Shown: in pieces, positions 15,781 to 24,142 of the stretch
Layout: the number at the start of each line of letters is the position of its first letter
Numbering within the stretch: the first letter of the stretch is position 1
DNA from: JBOZRQ01 sp050789255
GTDB taxonomy: Bacteria; Bacillota; Sulfobacillia; Symbiobacteriales; Symbiobacteriaceae
Assembly: GCA_050789255.1 (NCBI GenBank)
Contig: JBOZRQ010000047.1
Location: forward strand, 1-50,561
DNA: 50,561 bases
Direction: 5' to 3'
Notes under the pieces: model-generated
What the model was told of the DNA's origin: nothing
The model's database searches: none
What the model saw: the letters and a program-made list of their open reading frames with translations, nothing else
Program-made: the position numbers and the translations under genes

Positions 15781-17299
15781 AGGATGAGGCCCGTTCGGCG
15801 GCCACCGCCGCCAGCGCCTCGGCCATGTTGCCCAGCTGGAACTTTGGCTCCACCTGGTGAAGCACTTCGAGCCGTTCGAGAACCTGCCGGACGTCCGGCT
15901 GGAGGCCGACCCAGTACACGTGCGAGCCCCGCTCTGCCGTCGTGCGGACCGCCTTGCGCAGCACCACGGCGCCCGTGGCGTCTACCGAGGTCACGTCGCT
16001 CAGGTCCCAAACCATCGTCACACCGTGCCGGGCGCCCTCCACCTCGTCGAGGAAGCGCTTGGACATGCCGAAGAAGAACGGGCCGTTCAGGGAGATGACC
16101 AGCGCCCCGCCGACGTGCCGGGCGGAGACCGGGAGCTGCGACATTTTGCCGGTGAAGGCTGCCATGGAGAGCACCACGCCGACCGACACCGCCGTCACCA
16201 GGTCGGTGAAGACCGTAAGGCCGGCCGTCACGAGCATCACGAGGGAATCCGTTATGGGCGCCTTTCTGACATCACGCAGGCTCTCCCAGTCGACCATGCC
16301 AATGGCCGTAACCATCAGGATGCCGGCCAACGTGGCCATGGGGATCACCGCAGCGTATTTGCCCAGGGCCACGGTCACCAGCAGGATCAGAATGCCGTGG
16401 AAGATGCCCGAGAGCGGGGTACGGCCGCCGGCCCGCACGTTCACCGCCGAGCGCACAATGGCGCCCGTGCCGGCGATGCCGCCGAAGAGGGTAGACACAG
16501 CGTTGCCCAGCCCCTGGCCGAACAGCTCCCGGTCAGAGTTGTGGCGGGTCCCTGCGAGCTCATCTACCACCACTGCGGCCAGCAGCGACTCGATGGCGCC
16601 CAGCAGCGCCAGCATGATCGCAGGCTTGAGCAGTTGGGCGGTGTGCTGCCACTCCGTCAGGAGAAAACCCATCCTGGGGCCGGGCAGCCCTGAGGGAATT
16701 GCGCCGATGGTGGGCAGGTCCGTGCGGGCCAGTACGGCAGCGACCACGGTGGTGGCCACCAGGGCGACCAGCGAGCCAGGCACCACCTTGGAGATGTGGG
16801 GCCACACGAACATGATCGCTACCACCGCCAGTGCGACGGCGACGGCGGCTATATTCATCGCACCGCTGGCGGTACGAAGGGTGGCAAGCTGCTGGGAGAA
16901 GATCAACACAGCGATGCCGTTGGTGAACCCGGCGATCACCGGATGGGGGATATAGTGAATGTAACGCCCGACTCGCAGGGCGCTCAGTGCAATCTGGATC
17001 AGGCCGGCCAGGAACATGGCCATGAAAAGGCCCTCGACTCCCATCTCCTTATAGACGGTGACCAGAACCACGGTCATGCCGCCGGTGGGGCCGGTAATCT
17101 GGGCAGGGGAGCCACCAAACATCGCTGCGATGATACCCGTGAAGATCGCGCTGTACAGGCCCGCGGACGCACCGGCCCCCGAAAGCACGCCAAAGGCCAG
17201 GGCCAGAGGAAGTGCGACGACCGCCGACGTGATCCCGCCGAAGATGTCGCCCTTCAAATTCCGGCCCCAGCCCCGCAGAGACGGAGTGAGTGTACTCAC
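15779..17299 (-). CDS. SulP family anion transporter with STAS domain (paralogue)
   Basis: A 506-residue paralogue of the facing gene: GDIFGGITSAVVALPLALAF at the N terminus, GLYSAIFTGIIAAMFGGSPA shortly after, and a C-terminal STAS domain (VISLNGPFFFGMSKRFLDEV, and DLSDVTSVDATGAVVLRKAV with DATG). The domain order and length equal those of the neighbour, so the pair arose by duplication or convergent acquisition. The GTG start at 17299 follows aaggaagaaggaagcg. Substrate unknown; bicarbonate or sulfate are both plausible. Confidence 0.88.
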   Translation of the reverse strand: MSTLTPSLRGWGRNLKGDIFGGITSAVVALPLALAFGVLSGAGASAGLYSAIFTGIIAAMFGGSPAQITGPTGGMTVVLVTVYKEMGVEGLFMAMFLAGLIQIALSALRVGRYIHYIPHPVIAGFTNGIAVLIFSQQLATLRTASGAMNIAAVAVALAVVAIMFVWPHISKVVPGSLVALVATTVVAAVLARTDLPTIGAIPSGLPGPRMGFLLTEWQHTAQLLKPAIMLALLGAIESLLAAVVVDELAGTRHNSDRELFGQGLGNAVSTLFGGIAGTGAIVRSAVNVRAGGRTPLSGIFHGILILLVTVALGKYAAVIPMATLAGILMVTAIGMVDWESLRDVRKAPITDSLVMLVTAGLTVFTDLVTAVSVGVVLSMAAFTGKMSQLPVSARHVGGALVISLNGPFFFGMSKRFLDEVEGARHGVTMVWDLSDVTSVDATGAVVLRKAVRTTAERGSHVYWVGLQPDVRQVLERLEVLHQVEPKFQLGNMAEALAAVAAERASS

Positions 17300-17533
17300 G
17301 ACCGCTTCCTTCTTCCTTAGGGATGTATGACCTAACTGTAATCCCGGAAGCCGGCAGAATCAACGAGACTTTATATCCAATTCAGTCTATTTAGATGCTT
17401 ATGGATTGATTTTGACGAACTAGTCAATTTAATCATCTTCATTCGGGTCCGCATGCCGCCGCAATACCGCGTGGCGACAGGGAATAGCGCTGCAGGAGCC
17501 GAAGGAATTCGAATAGGACGGAGGTGCCACCGG
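17300..17533. other. AT-rich intergenic region between divergent genes
   Basis: The 234-base gap separates the minus-strand SulP gene from the plus-strand glycosylase gene. Bases 17360-17450 are clearly more AT-rich than the rest of the window and hold an inverted repeat TTGAC-gaacta-GTCAA (17411-17426). Promoters for both genes are expected here, but I cannot fix a convincing -35/-10 pair. Confidence 0.5.
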
Positions 17534-18145
17534 ATGACGCTTGATGCGATTACCAATCTCGATGAGTTGAAGCAGACCGTAGCAGGATGCCAGTCCTGCG
17601 GCTTGCGGGCAGGCTGCCGCGGGGTGGTCTTCGGCGAGGGAAGTCCGACGGCCAAGCTCGTCCTCTGTGGGGAGGGGCCCGGACAGGAAGAAGACCGGCT
17701 CCTGCGCCCGTTCGTGGGCGCCGCCGGTCAGCTGTTGGACAAGATCCTCGAGGTCAGCGGCTTCGACCGCTTCACCCACACATACATCCTGAATGTCGTC
17801 AAGTGCCGGCCGCCAGGCAACCGCACCCCGACGGAGGAGGAGCGTGCTGCCTGCCTGCCCAACCTGCAGGCCCAGTTGCGCATCCTTCAGCCGAAGATCA
17901 TCGTGCTGATGGGCGCCACGGCCCTCCAGACCCTCATCGACCCGCAAGCCCGCATCACTCGCATGCGAGGGCAGTGGATCCAGCGGGGTGGGGTCTGGTA
18001 TATGCCGACCTATCATCCGGCGGCGCTGCTGCGGAATCCCGAACTGAAGAAGGATGCTTGGCACGACTTCAAGCTCGTGATCGACAAGTACCGGGAGTTG
18101 ATCGACGCCGACCACCACTCACCGCACTACGCTGGGAGGTCCTGA
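17534..18145 (+). CDS. Uracil-DNA glycosylase, family 4 (iron-sulfur, thermostable type)
   Basis: The enzyme removes uracil from DNA, produced by cytosine deamination. The 203-residue protein has the family 4 marks: an N-terminal CQSCGLRAGC giving two iron-sulfur ligands, the active-site motif GEGPGQEEDRLLRPFVGAAG, the ILNVVKCRPPGNRTPTEEE segment with further cysteines, and the late MPTYHPAALLRNP motif. The ATG at 17534 has cggaggtg upstream; the frame extends to 17453 without a better start. The next gene begins inside its stop codon (TGATG), so they are co-transcribed. Confidence 0.93.
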   Translation: MTLDAITNLDELKQTVAGCQSCGLRAGCRGVVFGEGSPTAKLVLCGEGPGQEEDRLLRPFVGAAGQLLDKILEVSGFDRFTHTYILNVVKCRPPGNRTPTEEERAACLPNLQAQLRILQPKIIVLMGATALQTLIDPQARITRMRGQWIQRGGVWYMPTYHPAALLRNPELKKDAWHDFKLVIDKYRELIDADHHSPHYAGRS

Positions 18146-18939
18146 TGAGCATGTACTGGGCAGAGGAGAATGGAGGCGGCGCACCGGTCGTGTTGGTGCA
18201 CGGCATGGGCTGCGACCACCGCACCTGGGATTTGGTGCGGCCGGTACTGGGCCGAACCTGGCGGGTGCTTACGCCGGACCTGCCCGGGCACGGGCGCTCG
18301 CCCAAGCCCCGGGTTACATATGACTTTCCGTTCTACACCAGCCAGCTTGCGGCTTGGCTGGATGGGCTGGGGGTGGGGCCTGTCCACCTGGTGGGCCATT
18401 CCCTGGGCGGCGCCCTTGCCGTGGCGCTTACGCTGGAGCGCCCGGACCTGGTCGCCTCGGTGGCTACGGTCAGCTCGGTGCGCCTCGTGGATCAGCGTCC
18501 GCCGGCCCATGTGCTGCGTGCGTTTATGCGTTTCGGTCTCGCTCAGGCGCTTTGGAAGCCCTCGCGCCGGGCCACGCGGCGGTTTCTGGAAGATGCGTTT
18601 GGCGTATCTCCGAGTCAAGTGACCGATGAGATGATCACCCTGTGGCAAGAGACCCATCAGCAGAGCCGGCGGGCGGTGCTGAGCACCAACCGGGCCTTGC
18701 GCTGGCCCGAGTCGCTCCTGTACGCACGCCTGGACCAGGTCAAAAAACCGACGGCCATGTTCTGGGGGACCCGGGATCCGCTGTTTCCGGGGCAGGAGCG
18801 GATTGTCGAGGTCGCCCGACGATTTGGCGAGGCGTCGTACGAGTTGATGGACTGCGGCCATCTGCCCATGTTCGAGCAGCCGGAAGCGTTCCTGGGTTGG
18901 CTGCAGCGGCACCTTGACGCCGTTTCCGGAGATTGGTAG
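18145..18939 (+). CDS. Alpha/beta-fold hydrolase
   Basis: A 264-residue single-domain hydrolase. Oxyanion motif VVLVHGMGCDHRTW, nucleophile elbow LVGHSLGGALAVAL (serine), acid in GTRDPLFPG, and histidine in DCGHLPMFEQPE form a complete catalytic triad, with a helical cap between. Such proteins act as esterases, lipases, C-C hydrolases or haloperoxidase-like enzymes; the substrate cannot be assigned. The start overlaps the glycosylase stop by one base, with gggaggt upstream. Confidence 0.88.
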   Translation: MSMYWAEENGGGAPVVLVHGMGCDHRTWDLVRPVLGRTWRVLTPDLPGHGRSPKPRVTYDFPFYTSQLAAWLDGLGVGPVHLVGHSLGGALAVALTLERPDLVASVATVSSVRLVDQRPPAHVLRAFMRFGLAQALWKPSRRATRRFLEDAFGVSPSQVTDEMITLWQETHQQSRRAVLSTNRALRWPESLLYARLDQVKKPTAMFWGTRDPLFPGQERIVEVARRFGEASYELMDCGHLPMFEQPEAFLGWLQRHLDAVSGDW

Positions 18940-18942
18940 ACT

Positions 18943-19116
18943 CTAAGCGCCCGCGGCGTCCAGCTTGCGGGCACGCTCGGCCAGCTCATCGCGGGTGATC
19001 ATGCCCTTCTCAATGAGGAGATCGATCAGCGTGGTGACGGCCAGGGTGTTCTTGTAGTCGACCTCTTTCATATCGGCAAGGGTCGCGTACAGATCAATCG
19101 TCTCGCGGGCTTTCAC
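18943..19116 (-). CDS. Small hypothetical protein, 57 residues
   Basis: A short frame starting with GTG at 19116, with the site gaggtga seven bases upstream. The product begins MKARETIDLYATLADMKEVD and continues with a helical LIDLLIEKGMITRDELAERA segment, resembling the short helical tail domains in many Firmicute hypotheticals in which an enzyme-like helix pair ends in 'GxITRDEL'. I cannot assign a function. It is convergent with the hydrolase, only three bases between the stops, and divergent from the YtpQ-like gene. Confidence 0.75.
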   Translation of the reverse strand: MKARETIDLYATLADMKEVDYKNTLAVTTLIDLLIEKGMITRDELAERARKLDAAGA

Positions 19117-19132
19117 GATATGGTCACCTCAC

Positions 19133-19176
19133 CCATAGTTCTTGCCACCTCGGCGTTCGTCTAAACATAACTATGG
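19133..19176. promoter_or_regulatory. Inverted repeat in a divergent promoter region
   Basis: CCATAGTT (19133-19140) and AACTATGG (19169-19176) are exact inverted copies 28 bases apart, in the gap between two divergent genes. It may be an operator or a long hairpin; no partner regulator is apparent. Confidence 0.35.
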
Positions 19177-19223
19177 TCGGGGTATACAAGCTATTCCCCC
19201 TCGTGTTCAGGAGGTAGGGTTCA

Positions 19224-19817
19224 GTGGCTAAGTTGATGGAGCTTGAGTTTGCGGAGCTGCGGGAGCGCCTCTATCCCATGCTGATGGATCCCGTGCAGAT
19301 CCAGGCGAAGGGCGAAGGCCAAATGGTCAACGGCGCCATCGCCGAGGGTCTGATCGTGATCTACGCCGTCGAAGAAGAGGGCGACAAGGTGCGCTATGTC
19401 ACCTACCAGGACCTGCGGGACTGGGGGGTGAGCCACACCACGGTGCACATCACCGCGGTGCGGAACCTGCAGCGGAAGACCGAGGGCCTGCGCATCAACA
19501 AGCTTGCCGGGCCCGACGGCAGCAGCCCGATGTACATCTGGCATGTTGAAGACGGGTTCGATGCGGCGCGCATTCTGCTGGAGAGCTGGCTGAACGACCT
19601 CGCCGAGGCGGTGGATGGTCAGCTGGTGGTGGGCGTGCCTCACCGCAACTGGTTCGTCGCCCTGGGCGACGATGACCCCCTGCTGCTGAAGGCGGTGCGC
19701 AAGCGCGTGATGGCAGAGCACCACTCCGCAGAGTTTCCGGTGAGCCCGTTCCTGTACTCCTGGGACGGGGAGCGGCTCGAGCGCTACAAGGGAGTAGGGG
19801 GAGAGGCTCTTGACTAA
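19224..19817 (+). CDS. ytpQ: DUF1444 / YtpQ family protein
   Basis: A 197-residue soluble protein. I recognise the YtpQ (UPF0354) layout: an N-terminal helical part, VIYAVEEEGDKVRYVTYQDL near residue 50, GQLVVGVPHRNWFVALGDDD near residue 135, and FPVSPFLYSWDGERLERY at the end. Function unknown in the family. The GTG at 19224 is preceded by caggaggtaggg. The following gene overlaps its end by eight bases, so the two are translated together. Confidence 0.7.
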   Translation: MAKLMELEFAELRERLYPMLMDPVQIQAKGEGQMVNGAIAEGLIVIYAVEEEGDKVRYVTYQDLRDWGVSHTTVHITAVRNLQRKTEGLRINKLAGPDGSSPMYIWHVEDGFDAARILLESWLNDLAEAVDGQLVVGVPHRNWFVALGDDDPLLLKAVRKRVMAEHHSAEFPVSPFLYSWDGERLERYKGVGGEALD

Positions 19818-20091
19818 GGAGGAGCGCTTCCTGCAGGAACTCGCCCAGGGTGTGATCGAGGCCGGCGGCGCCACTCAAGAGGAGCCGGAGAAGGCGATGG
19901 CCATCGCTCGGGAGGCCCATGAGGGCCTGAAGGCGCTGGAGGACCGGTCTTACCCCGGCATCGTGGAGATTGGCGAGCTGCGCTTTGTCTATCAGTGGGA
20001 TCAGCGTCCGCCGCTGCTGACGATCATGGTCTGGGTCGACGTCATGTGGCGGGATATGGCGCGGATTGCGGTACCGCCCGGCGTTATTTAA
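19810..20091 (+). CDS. Hypothetical protein
   Basis: A 93-residue acidic protein read from a TTG start that overlaps the preceding gene. It has an N-terminal helical part (RFLQELAQGVIEAGGATQEE) and a C-terminal strand-rich part (RFVYQWDQRPPLLTIMVWVD). No family recognised. It is placed between the YtpQ-like gene and tex with short gaps, in the same direction. An internal start cannot be excluded, because the upstream purine-rich stretch ggagtagggggagag is only a loose match. Confidence 0.6.
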   Translation: MTKEERFLQELAQGVIEAGGATQEEPEKAMAIAREAHEGLKALEDRSYPGIVEIGELRFVYQWDQRPPLLTIMVWVDVMWRDMARIAVPPGVI

Positions 20092-20114
20092 GCCACAGGA
20101 AGCGAGGGCACCCC

Positions 20115-22490
20115 ATGAGCCAGGACTTTCTCCTTTCCCGGCTGGCCCGGGAACTGAACCTCAAGCCCAATCAGGTGCAGAGCTGCGTCGCCCTGCTTGA
20201 CGAGGGCAACACCGTCCCCTTCATCTCCCGGTACCGCAAGGAAGCAACCGGCGAAATGGACGAGAACCAGATTCGGACCCTCCAGGAGCGGCTGACTTAC
20301 CTGCGCAACCTGGAAGCTGAGAAGGAGAAGGTGCTCCGGGTCATTGCCGAGCAGGGCAAGCTGACGCCGGAGCTGGAGGCTGCCATCAAGGCGGCCGATA
20401 AGCTTCAGGAGGTGGAGGACCTCTACCGGCCCTACCGCCCGAAGCGCCGCACCCGCGCCATGATCGCCCGGGAGCGGGGGCTGGAGCCCCTGGCCCAGCA
20501 AATGCTCGCTCAGGCGGAGAACAGCGGGGACCCGCTGGCCATGGCCGCGGCCTTCGTAGATGCCGAGAAGGGTGTTGCCTCCGCCGAGGATGCCCTGGCC
20601 GGCGCCCGCGATATCATCGCTGAAACCGTGTCCGATAACCCCGACGTGCGCAAGGTGACCCGTGAGTTGACCATGGCGCAGGGCGTCATCGAGTCGGTCG
20701 CCTCCGAGAAGGGCGACCCCGAGAAGGCGCAGGAGTTCCAGATGTACGCCGAGTTCAAGGAGCCCCTGCGGACGCTGCCGCCCCACCGGACCTTGGCTTT
20801 GAATCGCGGTGAGCGGTTGGAGTGCCTGAAGGTGGGCCTGAACGCCCCCACCGAGGAGATCGTCGCCCGGATCGAGCGGCGCTACCTGATCAACCCGAAG
20901 TCGATCTGGGCGGGCCAGGTGCGTGAGGCCATCGCTGACGCGTACAAGCGGCTGATCGCCCCGTCGGTGGAGACCGAGGTGCGGGCCGGCCTTACCGAGA
21001 AGGCCGAGGAGCGGGCGATCTCGCTCTTTGCCGTCAACCTGCGGGGTCTGCTGCTGCAGGCGCCGATCAAGGGCTTTACCGTGATGGGTGTCGACCCGGG
21101 CTTCCGCACGGGCTGCAAGCTTGCGGTGGTCGACGACACCGGCAAGGTGCTGGACACGAGCGTGATCTACGTAACGCTCGGCGATAAGCAGCGTGCCCAG
21201 GGCGAAGAGATGCTGATCAAGCTGGTCGACAAGTACAAGGTCGACCTGATGGCGATCGGCAACGGCACCGCCTCCCGGGAGACCGAGCAGGTCGTCGCTT
21301 CGATTATTCCCCGGTGCAAGCACAAGACCGCTTACATGATCGTCAGCGAGGCGGGCGCCTCGGTCTACTCGGCCTCGAAGGTGGCCAACGAGGAGTTCCC
21401 CGACTTCGACGTGACCCAGCGCAGCGCGGTCTCGATCGCCCGGCGGGTGCAGGATCCGCTGGCCGAGCTGGTCAAGATCGATCCCAAGTCGATCGGCGTG
21501 GGCCTGTATCAGCATGATGTGGACCAGAAGAAGCTGGCCGAGCAGTTGGGCGCCGTCGTGGAGAGCGCCGTGAACTCGGTCGGCATTGACTTGAACACCG
21601 CCTCGCCCTCCCTGCTGCAGTACGTGGCGGGCATTAAGTCGACGGTGGCCAAGGCGATCGTGGAGTACCGGGAGAAGAACGGCAAGTTCAAGACCCGCAA
21701 GGAGCTGCTGAAGGTGTCGGGCCTGGGACCCAAGGCCTTTGAGCAGTGTGCGGGCTTCCTGCGGGTGGCCGAAGGGGTCGAGCCGCTGGACAACACGGCG
21801 GTCCACCCGGAGTCCTACACCATCGCCGAGCAGATTCTGAAGGCCGTGGGCGCTACCCGTGAGCAACTGATTGGGCAGGGCGCCGCCGGCCTGCGGGACG
21901 CCCTGAAGAAGCTCTCGCCCGAGCAGGTGGCGGCCGAGTTGGGCGCCGGCGTGCCGACCGTGCGCGACATCTTCGAGGCGCTGGGCAAGCCGGGGCGCGA
22001 CCCCCGCGATGAGCTGCCCAAGCCGATCTTCCACACCGAGGTGCTCAAGCTGGAGGACCTTCAGGTGGGCATGGAGTTGCAGGGCACGGTGCGCAACGTG
22101 GTCGACTTCGGCGCCTTCGTGGATATCGGGGTGCATGAGGATGGCCTGGTGCACGTATCGCAGCTGAGCCATAAGTTTATCAAGCACCCGAGCGAGGCGG
22201 TCGCCGTGGGCGACATCGTGCGGGTCCGGGTGCTGGAGGTCGACCTGAAGCGCCAGCGCATCGGGCTGACCATGAAGCTGGGCGAGCCGCCGGCTGAGGA
22301 GCGGCGCCCGGCGCCTACCCCGCCCGCTCAGCGCCCGGCTGCGGGGCTGCCTGGTCCTCGCCCGGCCCTTGGCGGCCCGGCGCCCCGCCCCGCCGGCCCG
22401 GCGCCCGCCCCGGCCAAGCCGGCGGCGCCGAAGGCGCCCAGCATGGAGGAGCAGCTAAAAGCCCTTAAGGATAAGTTCAACAAACGATAA
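20115..22490 (+). CDS. tex: Tex-family transcription accessory / RNA-binding protein
   Basis: Tex binds nucleic acid and affects transcription; its exact job is unclear. The 791-residue protein shows the full family order: N-terminal helices (SRYRKEATGEMDENQIRTLQ), a YqgF-like nuclease-fold domain (VMGVDPGFRTGCKLAVVDDT), two helix-hairpin-helix repeats (GIDLNTASPSLLQYVAGIKS), and a C-terminal S1 domain (GMELQGTVRNVVDFGAFVDI). A Pro/Ala-rich linker (residues ~705-775) and a charged C-terminal helix follow, both longer than usual. ATG at 20115 with the site caggaag upstream. Confidence 0.95.
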   Translation: MSQDFLLSRLARELNLKPNQVQSCVALLDEGNTVPFISRYRKEATGEMDENQIRTLQERLTYLRNLEAEKEKVLRVIAEQGKLTPELEAAIKAADKLQEVEDLYRPYRPKRRTRAMIARERGLEPLAQQMLAQAENSGDPLAMAAAFVDAEKGVASAEDALAGARDIIAETVSDNPDVRKVTRELTMAQGVIESVASEKGDPEKAQEFQMYAEFKEPLRTLPPHRTLALNRGERLECLKVGLNAPTEEIVARIERRYLINPKSIWAGQVREAIADAYKRLIAPSVETEVRAGLTEKAEERAISLFAVNLRGLLLQAPIKGFTVMGVDPGFRTGCKLAVVDDTGKVLDTSVIYVTLGDKQRAQGEEMLIKLVDKYKVDLMAIGNGTASRETEQVVASIIPRCKHKTAYMIVSEAGASVYSASKVANEEFPDFDVTQRSAVSIARRVQDPLAELVKIDPKSIGVGLYQHDVDQKKLAEQLGAVVESAVNSVGIDLNTASPSLLQYVAGIKSTVAKAIVEYREKNGKFKTRKELLKVSGLGPKAFEQCAGFLRVAEGVEPLDNTAVHPESYTIAEQILKAVGATREQLIGQGAAGLRDALKKLSPEQVAAELGAGVPTVRDIFEALGKPGRDPRDELPKPIFHTEVLKLEDLQVGMELQGTVRNVVDFGAFVDIGVHEDGLVHVSQLSHKFIKHPSEAVAVGDIVRVRVLEVDLKRQRIGLTMKLGEPPAEERRPAPTPPAQRPAAGLPGPRPALGGPAPRPAGPAPAPAKPAAPKAPSMEEQLKALKDKFNKR

Positions 22491-22495
22491 GATAG

Positions 22496-22524
22496 GAGCC
22501 CGGCACCCAAAGCGTGCCGGGCTC
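22496..22524 (+). terminator. Intrinsic terminator after tex
   Basis: Perfect 11-bp stem gagcccggcac (22496-22506) / gtgccgggctc (22514-22524); weak T-tract (tgtcc) after it. Confidence 0.75.
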
Positions 22525-22668
22525 TGTCCATGTCGTGCTCACACGCGGGAGCTTCAGCCAGCGATACTTCCCCTCGCCCAGGGGCCGCGGGTCCGAACGG
22601 CGGAAGCGCATCAGATCGCTCCTCCCCGGGGACTTGACTTACCTGCTCGACGGTGGGCTTACCTGCGG

Positions 22669-22697
22669 AGTTGTGCTCAATGCCAAGGAGCGGTATG
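22669..22697 (+). promoter_or_regulatory. Sigma-A-type promoter upstream of fabI
   Basis: TTGTGC (22669-22674), 17-base spacer, TATGAT (22692-22697). The region 22525-22668 shows nothing else I can support. A second possible pair, TTACCT (22741-22746) and TACTTT (22763-22768), spacer 16, lies closer to the gene and directly before the operator at 22780. Confidence 0.5.
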
Positions 22698-22779
22698 ATT
22701 GGATGACAAAATGATCACGATCCGCTCTTGCAGGGAAGCCTTACCTGAGGGGCGAATATCTTTACTTTAGGAGTCATTC

Positions 22780-22796
22780 TTAATACCAGGTTCTAA
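22780..22796 (+). promoter_or_regulatory. FapR-like operator
   Basis: TTAATACCAGGTTCTAA is a 17-bp imperfect palindrome (six of eight positions in each half pair) that closely resembles the FapR binding site of Bacillus, which controls fatty acid genes including fabI. It ends inside the ribosome binding site of fabI (aaaggag), 17 bases before the ATG. The fapR gene is not in the window. The consensus is quoted from memory. Confidence 0.55.
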
Positions 22797-22813
22797 AGGA
22801 GAGACGCATAACA

Positions 22814-23611
22814 ATGGGTCTGATGAGCGGCAAGAAGTGCCTGATCATGGGCGTGGCTAATAAACGCTCCATCGCCTGGGGCATCGCCCAGTCGCTGTAC
22901 CGAGAGGGCGCGGAGCTGGCGTTCTCCTATCAGAACGAACGCTTTCGCGAGAATGCCGAAGAGCTGATCGCCGACCTTGAAGGCAAGGAGAACATTCCCC
23001 TGCTCCCCTGCGACGTCTCTGTCGAGGGCGACGTAGAGCGGCTGTTTGAGGAGCTCGGCAAGCGCTGGGGCAAGCTCGACGTGCTGGTGCATTCGCTGGC
23101 CTTCTCCAAGAACGAAGATCTCACGGGGAGCTTCCTGAACATCTCCCGCGACGGCTACAAGCTGGCGCATGAGATTTCGGCCTGGTCGCTGATTGCCTGC
23201 GCCAAGGCCGCCCAGCCCCTCCTGGAAGCCGCGGGCGGCGGTTCGATCATTACCATGTCCTACCTGGCTGCGGAGCAGGTCGTGGTAAACTACAACGTCA
23301 TGGCTACGGCCAAGGCCGCCCTGGAGTGCAACGTCCGCTATATTGCAGCGGAGTTGGGTCCGAAGAACGTCCGCTGCAACGCCATTTCGGCCGGACCGCT
23401 CAAGACCCTGGCTGCCAGCGCCACCAAGGGCGTCTCCACGCTGAGGAGCATCTACGAAGAGCGCTCGGCCATGAAGCAGAACATCACCATCGAAGAGGTC
23501 GGCGATGTGGGCCTGTTCCTCGCCTCCGATCTGTCCCGCAGCATCACCGGCGCCACCCTGTATGCGGACCGTGGGTTCAGCATTATGGGCGTGGAATATG
23601 GGAAGGCTTAA
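22814..23611 (+). CDS. fabI: Enoyl-[acyl-carrier-protein] reductase (NADH)
   Basis: FabI performs the last reduction of each fatty acid elongation cycle. The 265-residue short-chain-dehydrogenase protein has the FabI-type cofactor loop CLIMGVANKRSIAWGIAQSL, the HSLAFSKNEDL segment, and the catalytic Tyr-Tyr-Lys arrangement in TMSYLAAEQVVVNYNVMATAK, one of the clearest FabI markers. ATG at 22814; aaaggag lies 12 bases upstream. It ends in a strong terminator, so it is probably monocistronic under the FapR-like operator. Confidence 0.95.
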   Translation: MGLMSGKKCLIMGVANKRSIAWGIAQSLYREGAELAFSYQNERFRENAEELIADLEGKENIPLLPCDVSVEGDVERLFEELGKRWGKLDVLVHSLAFSKNEDLTGSFLNISRDGYKLAHEISAWSLIACAKAAQPLLEAAGGGSIITMSYLAAEQVVVNYNVMATAKAALECNVRYIAAELGPKNVRCNAISAGPLKTLAASATKGVSTLRSIYEERSAMKQNITIEEVGDVGLFLASDLSRSITGATLYADRGFSIMGVEYGKA

Positions 23612-23622
23612 GCAATAAGGCT

Positions 23623-23656
23623 GGCGCCCGCCTATTACCCAGGCGGGCGCCTTTTT
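23623..23656 (+). terminator. Intrinsic terminator after fabI
   Basis: Perfect 11-bp stem ggcgcccgcct (23623-23633) / aggcgggcgcc (23641-23651), loop attaccc, followed by five T residues. The tsaE ribosome binding site begins three bases later. Confidence 0.93.
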
Positions 23657-23671
23657 CCGGAGGAGAGAGCG

Positions 23672-24142
23672 ATGTACCGTCGAGTAACCCGCAGCCCGGA
23701 GGAGACCCGGCGGCTGGGCCGCTGGCTGGGCGCCCGGCTTCAGCCCGGGGATTTCGTCGCGCTGGTCGGCGACCTGGGCGCCGGCAAGACGCACCTGTCG
23801 GGCGGCGTGCTGAACGGCCTGGGCGTGGAACGCACCGGCGGCAGCCCGACCTTCACGCTGCTCTGGGAGTACCAGGGGCGGATTCCGGTCTACCACTGGG
23901 ACGTTTATCGCCTGCGCAGCAGTGAAGAACTGGACGATCTGGGCTACGAGGAGTATTTTTATGGCGATGGGGTCAACGTGGTGGAGTGGGCCGACCGGGT
24001 CGCGGAGCTCTGGCCGCCCGACCACCTGCGCATCGACCTTACATACGGAGAGGGCGAGCTGGAGCGGGTCCTGACCTTCAGCGGCTCCCCCCGGTACGCC
24101 AAGTTGATAGAGGAGCTGGCGAATGAGGATTTTAGCGCTTGA
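23672..24142 (+). CDS. tsaE: tRNA t6A37 threonylcarbamoyladenosine ATPase subunit
   Basis: TsaE is the ATPase of the complex that makes threonylcarbamoyl-adenosine at position 37 of ANN-decoding tRNAs. The 156-residue length and the Walker A loop LVGDLGAGKTHLSGGVL (residues ~31-47), plus SPTFTLLWEYQGRIPVYHWD, are diagnostic. The ATG follows cggaggagagag. It overlaps tsaB by 20 bases, and tsaB overlaps rimI by 34, a tightly coupled translational unit found in many Firmicutes. Confidence 0.94.
   Translation: MYRRVTRSPEETRRLGRWLGARLQPGDFVALVGDLGAGKTHLSGGVLNGLGVERTGGSPTFTLLWEYQGRIPVYHWDVYRLRSSEELDDLGYEEYFYGDGVNVVEWADRVAELWPPDHLRIDLTYGEGELERVLTFSGSPRYAKLIEELANEDFSA

Noticed and set aside
22514..22714. 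A 66-codon frame after tex
   Set aside because: It starts inside the tex terminator, has no ribosome binding site and overlaps the fabI promoter.
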